Shown here piece after piece: positions 10,969-23,400 of a stretch of 64,000 bases of DNA (the first letter of the stretch is position 1; each line of letters opens with the position of its first letter). Location: positions 7,006,001 through 7,070,000 of the forward strand of contig JAWNGF010000001.1 in NCBI GenBank assembly GCA_037039685.1, in the 5' to 3' direction. The DNA comes from Ceratobasidium sp. AG-K (taxonomy: Eukaryota; Basidiomycota; Agaricomycetes; Cantharellales; Ceratobasidiaceae). The position numbers and the translations under genes are program-made. Below the pieces are notes generated by a model, which had not been told where the DNA came from, ran no database searches, and worked only from the letters and a program-made list of their open reading frames with translations.

Positions 10969-11578
10969 GGGAGATGATGGCTTATACGCGACTAAACCGC
11001 TAGGGGTTGAAGGTTGGGTAGGTAAGGTTGCCTCACTCAATAGTTAAATAGCGAAAATAGTTGTTTACTACTCGTTTACATGCAACCACGAGGTAATTTC
11101 CCTGGGAATGAGTTTTTGCCATATCCCTCGTGCGTCCATGCAACCGGCGGCTTCCCCTGAGAGTAGCGGGGAGTAATCTTATCAGATAGGTGCGCATACA
11201 GTCTTGGCGGTGATGATCTTGCTGCACCTTGGTCCGAAAATTTAGGGCCCGACCCCCGTGGTATGAGTGGAAAGTCATTTTCTCTTGCACACTGGCGGGT
11301 TCTCGTGGCTTCCGAGATTAAGGCACCAACCGCGGTGCAGGGTGGGGCGAGAATCGTCCACCGTGGGCCAGCAGGAAAAAAATCACGCATGTGCTCAAAG
11401 GATGTAATTGATTTAGTCAGACTCATCCGAGACGATAAGCAGCTTGAGATGTGGGCTCGTGAAAGCTGAATCACCCATTTATTCCCTCGCAATTCACCCG
11501 CTAAACAGTGACACGCAACAACCATATTTGGACATATCATATGGAACTAACGATACAATATTTACGAACATATTCGGA
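10969..11578. promoter_or_regulatory. Promoter of GNAT copy 1 and 3' end of GNAT copy 2
   Basis: These 610 bp have no convincing coding frame. The minus-strand ORF at 11076-11540 lacks domain motifs. An exact iron-GATA element lies at 11179-11187, about 210 bp upstream of the copy 1 start codon. Confidence 0.5.
11179..11187 (-). promoter_or_regulatory. ATCTGATAA element
   Basis: Read on the minus strand this is an exact ATCTGATAA, in the orientation of the GNAT copy 1 gene it precedes. It matches the fungal iron-GATA-factor consensus ATCWGATAA and parallels the elements at 8395, 18466 and 20160. Confidence 0.6.
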
Positions 11579-12354
11579 TTAGAGCGCAGGCAATGCTAGT
11601 TCAAACAACCAAGCATCTTTAATACCTGTATCATCGGGCCCCTTGCGACGATAAAAGTTCTCGATTCGTTTGACTTCCCTGAAGCCATTGCGCTCGTATA
11701 ACTTGCGGGCTCCGATGTTGAGCACGTGGACATGCAGATATAGAGCAACTATTGGCAGTCTAGAAAGCTCCGCAATAGCATCCTTCGACCCCTCATCACA
11801 TAATGTCTCTGTAATTCCTAGTGCCTTGACTTGAAGGTTGTGTTCCCTTGCTGCGTCTATCATCATTTGGCATGCGCGAGCGCCAATACCAAGTGATCGA
11901 TAGGGCTAATGTAAGAACAAAATCGATTTAGAGTCACTTAAAAGGTGTACAGTAGGCAACGTTCACTTGCCGGTAGAATGCCTATGAGCATGAAATACAT
12001 CTTGGCTCTTCCCTCCTGCTCTGAGGGTTTCAGAGTACATGTGATCTGGCCCACTGGTACGCCGTTGAAGTAAACTGTAAGAGTTTGTTCGGTGAGCTCT
12101 ACGACAGCTTGGGGGACAGCGTGCAAACTGTAATACGAACTCAGCTTGCAAAAATTCGATAGCTCAGGCCGAAGCGTGGCAGCGTAGTATGCGTCTGGGT
12201 ATGAAACCGGAAATAGTTCCTCATTTAATTCTTTCAATATTTGGATATTGCCGGATGTTATCGAGGCGTAGGTTATACTCCCTACGAGTGGCGTGCTCGA
12301 AGGACGAGGGGTCAAGTGCGGTGTATGCGGGGCTGAAACAACGATAGTCGACAT
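11579..12354 (-). CDS. NAA50-like GNAT N-acetyltransferase, cluster copy 2
   Basis: This is a paralog of the gene at 10183-10968 with the same three-exon layout and the same intron phases. ATG is at 12354 and TAA at 11579. Motifs in order: ITSGNIQILKELNEELFPV, SYPDAYYAATLRPELSNF, then after intron 1 the frame reads IYFNGVPVGQITCTLKPSE. Intron 2 (~11969 to ~11907) begins GCAAGT, a GC-AG intron, and leads into PYRSLGIGARACQMMIDAA. The end is YLHVHVLNIGARKLYERNG and FYRRKGPDDTGIKDAWLFE. The two copies share the PYRSLGIG, RRKGPDDT and KDAW motifs but differ widely elsewhere, so the duplication is not recent. The acetyl-acceptor is unknown. Protein N-terminal acetylation is the family role; a siderophore-linked role is inference. 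Confidence 0.8.
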
Positions 12355-12811
12355 TTTCGAGAGTGAAGGTAACGTTGCGGATATGAGTACGATTCTCGCA
12401 TTGGAACGAGTTTGGGCTGGCATATATACTGGTACCCGGCTCGCATAGCGGTCCAGCACTCTAACAAAATCAGAGAATTTTGCTTAAACGGGATGCCCGA
12501 AGGCGAGTTGGGGTGGCCCCACTCCATATCACTCACACTGCCAAGCGAATATAAGACTAGGCTGACGATGCCAAGGTCATGAACGAACTACCAGGACCCC
12601 CGATTGCATGAGACTCTTTTTCTGATAACACTATACCGCAACGGTGGACCCAAAGCCGAGGGTTTGCACGAGTTTGCACCGGGCTGAGAAACAGCTCAAT
12701 GATCATGAGGACAACCCCAAAGAATCATGCATTAGATGGGTTTCCAAGAAATCTAAGGTACATATACGCGATTGAATTAGGGGTAGTTCTGCCCACTCGG
12801 TCATGGATTCA
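12355..12811. promoter_or_regulatory. GNAT copy 2 upstream region
   Basis: These 457 bp lie between the GNAT copy 2 start and the stop of the ABC transporter gene, which is on the same strand. There is one TTCTGATAA at 12620-12628, one mismatch from the iron-GATA consensus. No coding frame is supported. Confidence 0.4.
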
Positions 12812-15800
12812 TCACTCCCGAGTAGCGTTTTTGATGTCCGCCAAGGTTATACCAGAACGCTCGCACATCCCGTGAAAGATAGTCCCAGCTTGCTCGAATA
12901 GGCGAATCGGCGTGTCGAATTCTGCCACTCTCCCGCCATCAATGACACAGATTTTGTCATACCCAATGATTGTCTGCAAGCGATGGGCGATGCATAACAA
13001 AGTCTTGTTCTTGAATTCTTCTTGGATCGTTGCCTGGATATTTCGATCCGTCTCATAATCTACAGAGGCTAGCTCACTTGGGTTAGCATTATGGGTTATC
13101 ATGTTCAAAGCAGCCCCCACCTGTTGCTTCGTCCATAAGCACAATTTGCGTGTCTCGTACCAGAGCGCGAGCGAGGCTGACCAACGAGCGCTGAAACATA
13201 TCAGCATCCACGTGATACGTCGAAGCGCCAATCTCACCTCGCCAACAGATAGATTGAGCCCTTCGTCTTGAATTTGCATATCGAGGGTGAACCTCCCAGA
13301 GGAAAGGCTCTTTGCTGAAGTCTTTTCGATGCTTGTTTCAGATCCTGATGGATCTACGAGGTGTGCCCGCTTCAAAGCGTCCCATAGGCGGGCATCATCA
13401 TATACCGAAACTACAGAAAGTGTAAGGACTTCGATCCGTAACGAAAATAAAAGAACTAACAGGGATCGAGGTTGTATCGCAAAGTTCCGCTAAACAAGAG
13501 AGGGTCTTGAGGGATGACTATAGACGACACAAAATGTTAACCTGAGTTCAGCCGTTCGCACACAGGCTTACTGGTCAGGGCACTGCGAAGCTTCCGAAGC
13601 CCAAGTGTGCTAACGTCAACACCATCAATGCTGATAACTCCACCGTTGAGTTCCATCATTCGGAATAATGCCTGAGTAACTAACACGCGCTGTGTCTCGG
13701 TATATTGTGTTGAATAAGCGCTTGTTGACGTACCAGTGCTTTTACCTGCTCCTGTCCTACCCACGATCCCAATATGCTCGCCGCCTCGTATGTTCAGATT
13801 TAGTCCGTTTAGCACGGGCGGAAGCTCGGGTCGATATCGAACAACAGCATTGTTAATCTCGATACGGCCCGCCGAAGGCCAAGACTGAGGAACACTTGCA
13901 ACATCGCCAGGTGAATCGTGCGGGGCTTCCTGGTCCACTTCTCGAGCGTAGTATACAATTCTTTCAACACCGTTCATGTTGTTCTCAACTTCTGCTGATT
14001 GGCGCACTGCCCAACCGAAGCTCTGCATGAAAGTCAGTTAAGGTTTACCGAATCAATAGAAACCGGGCGCACAGCTTGAATCGTAAGCATATAGGATACA
14101 ACCACGCCAGTTTGGGCCGGAGAGATCGTGAATCGTGCGCCAACGCAAAGCAAAGATACTGCCAACAAGAGAAGCGAGCCAAGGAAATCAAGTCGTAGTG
14201 AGAGCCACCGTTGGTTCGCCGTGGTGATCCAGTACGCCCTGGCAAAAATCGTTAGTCCACACGCACAGTTCTCCAGGTCATACACACCTATTTTCGAGGT
14301 CCATTCTACGTTCATTTTCCTGCTTAAACTGACCAGATACTTGATAGGCGTGAATAGTTGAGATGCCTCCTATGGCTTCACCGAAATGGGCATAGAGTGA
14401 TGATCGCAACACAGCGTCAATGCGCTTCAATGACGCGTTAGCCTATTATTTAATCTCGCATACACACATTTACCTACCTTGACTTCTCGAGCACTTGCAC
14501 GATAATACATGGCGATCCAGTAGTAGGCTAGTAAAATAATTCCTACTGCCAACAAGAACCAAGGCTGAACGACGGAAATAAGGATCACGGCGCCGATGAT
14601 CTGAACCATCGTCCCAATGAACATGCGGCAGGCGTCGCCGACGATATTGTCGATGGTGTCAATATCTGGGGGAGGTTTGTAAAAATAGTCGAGGTTAAAT
14701 GGTGCATACGTACCCTTGCTAAATCGGTTCATAATCCGCCCGAGTGGTGTAGTACTGGGGAGGGGATCAGCAACAAAGGGTACTTGGGCTTGGCTCTACT
14801 CACTCGAAGAATGAAATCGGCGCATGGAGAACACGGTCCAAGGCGTCCTAAAATCTTCGGTCAGATTTAGCATTTATCAAGTTGGCTCTTGTGCTTACCC
14901 GATGGAGCGTCTGAGAGGCATAGAATGTGAGGATAGCAAAGACTCCGCCCATACAGAACAGCCCGAAGGCCTGAAGAGTAAATCAGCGTTATGATATAAA
15001 TCAATGAATGATAATTGCCAACCTGAGCGAATCCAAGTATCGCATATATGCCCATCTGTAGAACACAAATGTAAGCCTGCGTTCAGAAGCAACCAGATGA
15101 CGTACATAAACGCCCTGTTTCATCTGGAAGCGACTATACTCCGGTTAGTGAGAAAATGCCTGAGGAGATGGGCATGCCTTACTTTTCCTGCCAAAATACC
15201 AGCCTTTGGAGAAGAAAACTATGTTAACAGCGCGATGACGTGGGGCAACTACGCTTACCAGTATGGACTAAGGACGCTTGCACCTTGGAATAACAGTATA
15301 GCAAAGAACATAAGAGGAAATACTGCCTTGATCTTCGCTGCGGCAAAATAAGCCTTGTACACTAATTCAAAATTCAGCATATAGCCAGGTGCTCGTGAGG
15401 AATTACCCGCCTTTCCAGTTAACCGAACCAGTCGCGCGCTCCTCGCTTTGCATCACAGCCGTATTTGCTCCGACACTCGCTTTGGCCTTCACGTTTCCGA
15501 TTTTTTTTTCCGCTTGGGTTGTGGTCGTGGCTTCGGTAGGGTTCGAGGGATTGGTACCAAACTCGGCGATAAACTTGGCAAAGAACCCGTTCGCCGCCAT
15601 CAAGTCTGTATAAGTGCCTTGTTCCGTAATCTTCCCCTCGCTGAGTGTGATGATATAGTCGACGTAAGGAAGGAAGTCAAGTTTGTGGGTAACAAGAACT
15701 CGAGTTCGACCGTTAAGGGCCCCGCCGGCACGGATGACATTGTCAAACACAGCCTGACCAACGTGTGCATCGAGCGCAGAGAACGAGTCGTCGAACAGTG

Positions 15801-18259
15801 TAATATCGCAGCCGAAATACAAGGCACGAGCGATATTGATGCGCTGCTTCTGACCGCCTGATAGCGATATGCCTTTCTCGCCGACTTCTGTGAGATCACC
15901 ATGCCTGGTAAATCGTCAGTCGGGCTCTCAAATAAGCGTATATGCGTCACTTACGGCAGCATGTCAAAGTCTGGTTGCAAACATACTCGCTCGACAATAT
16001 CCTGGTATTTCTGCTCTTCATATGGCTGTCCAAAGGTGATATTGTCTCGAATCGAAATGCTCTAAGTGCCAATTAGTTTACTTGGGGTACGAAAATTGGA
16101 CAAGTCTCGCACCTGAATCCACGCAGTCTGTGGACAGTAGGCGACGCTTCCACCAAACGAAATATCACCACCGGTTTTGCGCATCTCTGAGAGCGCCATT
16201 AAAATCTGTATAGTATGGTCCGACAAGACCTACCTCCAATAAGCCCTTGGAGTAAACTTGATTTGCCAGATCCCACGGGTCCCACGATCGCACACAGTTG
16301 TCCTCGAGGGACCTCAATATTGATATTCTCCATCTTGAAGGGCAGCTTCGCAGGTGTGGCCTCCGCAGGAGTTTTTTCAGACGTAGGTGCAGCAGAAGGT
16401 TTCGCAGCAGCCTTGGGAGCACTAAATCGCGCCCTCAGGCGACCAATAAACGACCTCTGGACAGCGGGAACGCGCGCTTTCTTGGATGCAACTGGTATCG
16501 GCATGGAGTCCCATGTGAGGCTAGCTTCTTGAACTTTGATAGCGACGGGAAGAGCCGGGTCGATCGGTAATTTTTCAGAACGAGTTTCTGCCATGAACAC
16601 GGGTTGGAGTCTTTGGATGGCGGCCGAAGCATCGGTAATTGCGTTGAGTGCAACAGCTGTAGATGATTCGCGTCAGTCAAATATCAAGATAGGACAGGCG
16701 GCTACGAACGCAAAAATGTCATGGGTGTTCGCAGGAGAATAAAAAGAGACAGAGAGGAAAATATGATGCCTGGTTCAAGTGGGTGGCCGCTTGCCGAATA
16801 AATCACGAACGACACAACAGTCGAAAGGGTCGGCAACGAAAATGCAAATGCGTTATTGAACGAGCGAAGGGTAAGGCGCGACCGAAGATAACTAGGTAGA
16901 AAACTAAAGTCAGTCAAAAACGCAAGCGTCGCAACCGCCGGACGTACGACATCTCGGTTCGTCGATATTCTCCTATCCTCTCCATAAATGGCAACTGCAA
17001 TACCCGATTCTAAGCTGGGGCACCGAAGCATCGTAATTTACTCACCTCCCAAGCGAATAATTTGATTATGCGCATGCCTCCAAGTACTTCGTGCAACGCT
17101 TTGATACGTTTTTCGGTCCATACCATACTTTGCTTCCTAACGCGATTTTATAAGATTAGCGTCCGATTATGCGCGACCAGTTTCCACATACCGAAGTAGA
17201 AATAATCGCTGGGTTACCTTCCCTTGAAGCGGACTCATAATGACGAAAAAGGCTAAACCCGGGAGCGCGCTCCAGCCTAAATTGATACACAAGAGGATCA
17301 AACAGATGATCATTTGCAGCGGGGCGGTCCATGCCATATGAAAGTATCCTGCGCAATAGTCGACCCTAGAGACATCCGCACTAATGAGCCCGACAAATTT
17401 CCCAGCCGTCATCCCGCCTACTGTCCGAGCCCGGGAAGTCAAGGAGAGAGCACGAGAAAACACAGACGTAATCAACGCCGTGCGTAAAAGGACTCCGGTG
17501 GTGAAGGAACGGTGGAATGCATGGACGTTGAGGAGCATGATGACCCATTGGAGCGCGAGTAGACCAAAGGCGAGTCCGAGTCCTTTCCCGATGGAAGGAG
17601 CCTGTGTTCCGGACGCGTGAGCGGCATAGGACTCAGACGCAAAGTTGATGAGTGCCTAACGAAAACTTCGGGTCAGATCCTTCCATAGCACAGATATTAG
17701 TTTGGGTACTTACTTTAACGACTAATGGACTGCAAATAATACCCGCATCCGCCAATCCTTTATACAGACCGCCGATCCAGAACCACCAAAAGACTGTGTC
17801 GTTGAGCGACCCGGCTAAACTAGGTTGAGCCTTGGCTACGATCCGTCGCCACTGCTCTTCTTTTCTCGCTCGCGAACCAGTGAGTGTCCACATCGCACGA
17901 CGCCACGCGGCCGGGCGAGCATCTCCTTTCTCGACACGCGCTTTGAACTTGTCTAACGCGTCTCGGCGCCGCTCAAAAGATTCTTGAAGGCGTGCTGAGT
18001 AGACGTGGGAGGCTCGAGTATCCCCAAGCTGGTACATATCAGTTGCCTGCAAAGGACGGTTATACCCCTGGGACAACAGAGGATTGAGCCACCAGAATGT
18101 AAGTCGAGAAAGCCAAGGTGCGTAGTCTTCGGGCAGCGCCGGCGCATCGTCGAGCGAGGTCGGCGGCGCCTTGGCCTTCAACGAGACAAACGGGACGCGG
18201 CACCACCAAGGGTAAGGTTCATCATAGCTCGGGATTGCCGGAGGCGTGGTTGACGCCAT
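12812..18259 (-). CDS. Full-size ABCC-type ABC transporter (Fer6-like), siderophore cluster
   Basis: This ATP-driven exporter has layout TMD1-NBD1-TMD2-NBD2 and no TMD0, like yeast YOR1. ATG is at 18259 and the stop at 12812; about 17 introns give roughly 1,450 residues. The N-terminus has APWLSRLTFWWLNPLLSQGY. TMD1 spans ~17630-16700. NBD1 has the Walker A GPVGSGKSS (~16270), signature ISLSGGQKQRINIARAL (~15860) and Walker B ITLFDDSFSALD. TMD2 covers ~15100-14040. NBD2 has Walker A GRTGAGKST (~13740, split by an intron), signature LSVGERSLVSLARALV and the H-loop IAHRLQTI. All catalytic motifs look intact, though the NBD1 switch follows the usual degenerate ABCC pattern. An ABC transporter occupies the same kind of position in the Ustilago fer cluster. 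Export of the siderophore or an intermediate is likely but not shown by sequence. Confidence 0.88.
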
Positions 18260-18888
18260 AGCCAAAAACTAGACGAGGACAAGGACAAGACGAGGCAGAC
18301 CCACGGCGAGAAATCTAACCACCACGGGGGCCGGAGCAAGGGGATACCCTGCCGAGAAGAACCATCACATTGGAATACATGCTCGCTTGTAGCAGAGGTA
18401 TGAGATTCTTTGAGCCCATGAGAGCATACGAGGATTCGTCTCGGTCTTCGCAGGGATTGTGCTTAATCTGATAATCCAGTCGATTGGAGCGATTGCCAAT
18501 GTGATAAGATACGATAAGATTTTGCGGCTACCCCACTGATTAGATTGCACATGGGGCGTTCGCTAATGTCGTCAGCGTGCGTTGAAGCAATCGGTCGTTC
18601 AGTAGGCGGTGCCGAAATTTTCACGAAATTGGCTACAAGGGTAGGTCCGAAGATGGCCGAGTCAAACACATGTCACAGACGCGGTGATCCCAGCCGTAAC
18701 AGGGTTTACGGATTCGCTGGGAAACAGTTCTGCAGGTGCTGTTATTTGCCGCGCTATCTGGGTTCTCGCGTTGGGTGACTTGATTCCGGGGAAACGAAAT
18801 TAGTTCCATGGGACGAAGGCCATTGCTCCAAGGGGACTCGCTTTGCATTTAGTCACCCGCTTGTGCTCCCTTCAACTCGTAACTCACA
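18260..18888. promoter_or_regulatory. Divergent promoter between ABC transporter and enoyl-CoA hydratase
   Basis: These 629 bp between two start codons hold an exact ATCTGATAA at 18466-18474 and two more GATAAG boxes at 18503-18508 and 18513-18518. No coding frame is supported; the short ORFs here lack motifs. Confidence 0.55.
18466..18518 (+). promoter_or_regulatory. Iron-GATA element plus tandem GATAAG boxes
   Basis: An exact ATCTGATAA (18466-18474) is followed by GATAAGATACGATAAG starting at 18503. The array resembles the one at 8391-8408 and lies midway in the divergent ABC transporter/hydratase promoter. Binding by an Urbs1/SreA-type repressor is inferred. Confidence 0.65.
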
Positions 18889-19968
18889 ATGGTTGTGCGT
18901 CCACCTTCCCCGCAAGAGCCATGCTGCTATTTGGAGCCTGTAGAGGGCATACGTGGTGTTTACAATATCGTCTTGAACCGTCCGAGAGCTCGAAACGCCC
19001 TCTCGGTTCAAATGGTCAATGAGCTCGCTGACGCTCTAGACCGGGTGGCTTGTGATCGTCGGTGAGTGCCATTTCTGGCAAGTGTAGGTTAGTTGAATAA
19101 TGTTGATTGCAGCATACAAGTCCTTATTATTCGCTCATCAAGTGACACTGCGTTCTGTGCAGGAGCCGACCTCATCGAGCGACGATCCATGTCTGAGACG
19201 CAGGTCGAAGCATTTTTAACATCTCTCAACCGCGTATTATCGAAGCTAGATTCATTTCCTATTCCCACCATCGCAGCAATAGACGGACCTGCATTGGGCG
19301 GCGGACTTGAACTAGCATTGACTTGCGATTTCAGGGTGGCTGGTGAGCTAAGCCTTGTACGACGGCAACAGCCGCTAAACACTCTCCTAGGTCATAATGT
19401 CACAAAGATTGGCTTCCCAGAAGTAAGCATTTACGATGTAGCCCACTATCCGCCTAATCGTATTCAACTAGGTAAAGCTGGGTGTCATACCAGGTGCAGG
19501 AGGGACCCAGCGAGCTCCGAGGGTGATTGGGCTCACTCGGGCAAAAGAAGCGGTATTCACAGGGCGAATGCTTGACGCACAAGTCGCCAAAGAATGGGGT
19601 GCGCGATCTTATCCGGATTAAGAGTTGCAATGATTGCTCACACTAATGTTGCGAACAGGATTGGTTGACTATGTCTCCGAACTATCAAGTACCGCATATA
19701 ACCGAGCCCTGGAGCTTGCTGCCGAAATGGCAGGTAGCGGTAAGGTCTCTTCAAGTTCATTCTGATCCGGTTTTCTGAAGGACCCATTCTAGCTCCACTT
19801 GCACTTCGCGCTGCCAAAGCATCAATTTCGCTCGCGCTTGAGGTTCCGCTTGATGCCGGTCTGGAGCACGAACGCGCATGTTACGAACCATTGCTTGCCA
19901 CGCGAGACCGGACGGAAGCGTTGGACGCATTCCGAGAGAAGAGACAACCCGTGTTCCGGGGAGAGTAA
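18889..19968 (+). CDS. Enoyl-CoA hydratase/isomerase (SidH/Fer4-like), siderophore acyl-CoA supply
   Basis: Six exons, 18889-19061, 19113-19342, 19391-19422, 19472-19598, 19659-19739 and 19793-19968, join to exactly 272 codons plus TAA. The crotonase fold is clear: [28 protein letters not shown] (first oxyanion-hole strand), [20 protein letters not shown] (second oxyanion loop), then [18 protein letters not shown] and AKEWGLVDYV. The conserved Glu of GFPE and the one in VKLG's vicinity fit the AUH-like branch. In fungal siderophore pathways such enzymes dehydrate mevalonyl-CoA (SidH) or make methylglutaconyl-CoA (Fer4) for the hydroxyornithine acyltransferase. It sits divergent from the ABC transporter and 484 bp before the NRPS, in the same direction as the NRPS. 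It could instead be a mitochondrial beta-oxidation enzyme, but context favours the cluster. Confidence 0.87.
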
Positions 19969-20452
19969 ATGCGTTGTAATACCCCAGATTCGTAGTAATG
20001 AAAGTACCAAAAAATCTCAACTCCGATGTCCGAAATGCGGAATTCCAGTGGGCCGCAGTAGTGGTGCAATGTTTGTGAGGGCTGATGACGCTTGCCGGTG
20101 TCTGAAACGGAAAACATGCTCCCCCTCTCTTGCATCTAATCTAAGAAGCGATAAAAATGTTATCAGATAGCATGTGAGATCTACACCCCATGGAGTCGGC
20201 GGACCCCAGGGACTCCGATCGGGTGAAATCCACTGATCGAATTGTTCCGCTTTTGATTCTGCCTGAACTGAACTTCGTCATGACTATGGCTTCATCGTCT
20301 AGCCAATTTCCATGCGTGTGGGCCCATCGGCCGTGGGAATGTGTGTATTCGGAGTACCCATACGAAAAGAATGGCGCGTGAAAACAAGATATACTAGGGG
20401 ACCCGTCTGCCTCTTCCTCGCACCTACTTTTCCAGTTGCTCGACGTAGCATC
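19969..20452. promoter_or_regulatory. Upstream region of the NRPS gene
   Basis: These 484 bp carry a GATAA at 20150-20154 and, on the other strand, an exact ATCTGATAA at 20160-20168. The reading frame of the NRPS stays open back to 20312 without a better ATG, so the true start could lie upstream of 20453. Confidence 0.5.
20150..20168. promoter_or_regulatory. Inverted GATA pair with exact ATCTGATAA
   Basis: GATAA on the plus strand (20150-20154) faces TTATCAGAT (20160-20168), whose complement is ATCTGATAA. The pair lies about 290 bp upstream of the NRPS start codon and matches the iron-GATA consensus found at the other cluster promoters. Confidence 0.62.
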
Positions 20453-23400
20453 ATGAGCTCTGTCGACCTACTTTCAGGCTACCGCTATCAATCGCTACCC
20501 GACCTCTCGGGGAGGCGTGATCCAGAGCACTCGAAGCTATCAGTCACTCAAACGATAAAACTCCAGTTCGACCAACAGCTGTATGATTCGAACATCAGTC
20601 TCCAATCCATCGTCCGCGCAGCCTTCGCGAAGATACTCCTAGGCTATATAGACTCTCCAGAGTTCCTTTTTGCAGAACTCGACTCGGTCCCTGGAGGCGA
20701 AATACGTTCCCAGCTAGGCCTTCTACGTATTAACATATCAAACTACGAGTCTTGGATAGCTTTGGTTGGCCAGTTCGAGGAGCAAGTGCGCCACCGCAGC
20801 AATGTATCGCTGAGCTCTGTGCGGTCAGCCCTGGACCTACCACCCGAAGTCAACCCGCTACCAGTGCGTTTCGTGCGCGGTTCGCTTCAGGCGCTCGATT
20901 TAGCTTATTCCGATAACCTCTTGGTACTCGGTGTCCCCGAGCAGCAAGCAGAGGAATCGCTTTCGGCTCTGAATGGCAAGAGCATTGAGTTATGCGTGGT
21001 TTGTGACAGCACAATCATGTCCCAGTTGGCTCTTCAAAATTACATTGACCAGGCTTGCGCCGCGATTGAACACATCCTGACCAACCCAATGGCCCGCCCT
21101 ACTTCTGCTATTTCTCTCCCAAACAATCTGAAGTCCGCCTATGAAGAGGATTACGATTCATCCCGCGCACATCTGGCCGTTGAATGGTTGATTCGTAACG
21201 CAACTACTCGCCCGGATGGTGTTGCTCACGAAATCTATGAAACACTGGACGAACCCCCTGTTATTCTTACCTATTCCGAACTGAACTCGCGCAGTAACTG
21301 TCTCGCGAATTGGTTTGTCGAACATGGTATCCAACTCGAGGATAAGGTCGCGGTTTGCCGCGCTCGAGATGAGCACTTCTATATTGCAAATGCAGCGTTG
21401 TTCAAATGTGGCGCTTGTTACGTTTCGGTGAGCCTCACCACGTTGCAAGATAGCGCGGCAATTAACAATATCGCAGATTGATCCAGAGCTACCCTTGGAG
21501 CGACGACAGTTCATCGTACGAGATAGCGGTGCAAAATTTGTGGTTACCACCGCTAGTCTGGCACCCGATTTTGGCAGCGTTGCGCTTGTGCCCGAACGTC
21601 CCGATACTGCGCAGGAGATTTCTCAACAGTCGTCAGAAAACGTATGCCTAGGGCAATTAGACTCACTTGCATATCTCCTTTATACTTCCGGTTAGTTTCG
21701 AGGCGATATTTCATATTCGATTTTTGGGTTAATTAGATATCAAACAGGAACAACGGGCACACCCAAAGGATGCCTGCTTAACCATCGAGGCTTATACTGG
21801 GCGATCGAAGCCATGTGTACATATCCTAGGCGGGTAACGAGCCCAGATACAGACAAGCGACTTGCCCTGGCTTGTGAGTTTCACTTTCACTTCTGTAGTC
21901 CCATATTAAGTATATAGCCATCGCCTTTGACGTTCACATATCCGAAATCTGTCAAACTTGGTGTCTCGGCATTCGCCTCGTGAGCGCACCACGCTACGAG
22001 ATACTGGCCGATCTACAGACGAACCTTATTGACCTCGGTATCACTCATGCTGGAATGGTGCCAAGTATGATCGAGGCGACCCTCAGTGGTCCAGACGATC
22101 TCCCTCTAAAGTATTTGGTCTCCGGAGGGGAAAAAATATCGGATTCGGTGAATATTCTAGCTGTACAATGTTAAGCACATGCTAACCGAAGCCTGTGCCC
22201 AGCTCCTTCGAAAATGGGCCAACCACCCAACATTGATTTTGGCGAACTTCTATGGGCATGTCATTTCACGATATGTAATTCAATTACTGACTTATTTTGC
22301 ATTCTAGACCCACGGAAGCCACGATCGGCTGCACGTCTCGACTCATCAAGCAAACCGACCGTAAGGAGAACATCGGGCACCCGTTCCCTTCGTGTCGAGC
22401 GTATGTTGTAGATACATCCATGAACGTCGTTCCTCGTGGTAACCCTGGCGAGCTTGTTGTTGAGGGCCCGCTTGTAGGCCGAGGGTATCATAATCTGCCT
22501 GAAGCTACCGCCAAGGCATTTAAAAAATGGCCTACTCCTAGTTCTAACACTTACTGCACAGGAGATCTAGGCGAGTGCCACCACCGTCAGCAAACTACCA
22601 ACTGACACATGTCATAGTGCGCATGATGCCTGATGATACGATCGAGATCATGGGCCGAATCGATACTCAGATCAAGCTGAGGGGCGTCCGAATCGAAAGC
22701 GAGGGGGTCTCGAACGTGCTTCGCAAGGCGTCCGAGAGACCGTTGGACGTTGCAACGCTTATAGCCAAGCACCCTGATTCTGGGTCCGAGCTCCTTGTTA
22801 GCTTTGTCGCGTTTGGAGATCGACAGGTCTCGGTCTCTGAACGACGCTCGGGTCATGTTGAGCTAGCTCACAATTTCCCTCCTGCGCTCATGGAATCGAT
22901 CAAGTCTACGGCTGCGCGAGAACTTGCTGTCTATATGCGCCCTTCACATATTATTCCAGTAGCGTTCCTCCCGCTCAGCCTAAACATGAAGACGGATACG
23001 AAGCTGCTCGCCGAATTCTTCCGGCTGACTCCAATTTCCATGCTGCTCGGCGTACAGCGCGAACACAAAGTCGCCGAGCGCCCGCTTTCTCCCCAGGTTA
23101 CAGGCAGCCTCAACGCCGACCAAGCCCTTGTCGCTGAACTTGTGTCACGGCTCTCCAGTACTCCTCTTGCCAAAGTTCGCGCAGATTCCAACTTGCTTGA
23201 ATGTGGTATGGACTCGCTCAAACTCAGCACCCTTGCGAGGGAGCTTCGGAAAGCGTGGCCTGGGACACAAGTCACAGTGACTGATGTTCTTGTAGCGCCA
23301 GTCCTAGCTAGTGTTGCTAGCCTGAAACAGACATCGAGCCGGCGAGATTCAGCCCAGGTCGACGAGTCTGTTTGTGGATCGTTTGATCGGACCTGGAGAC

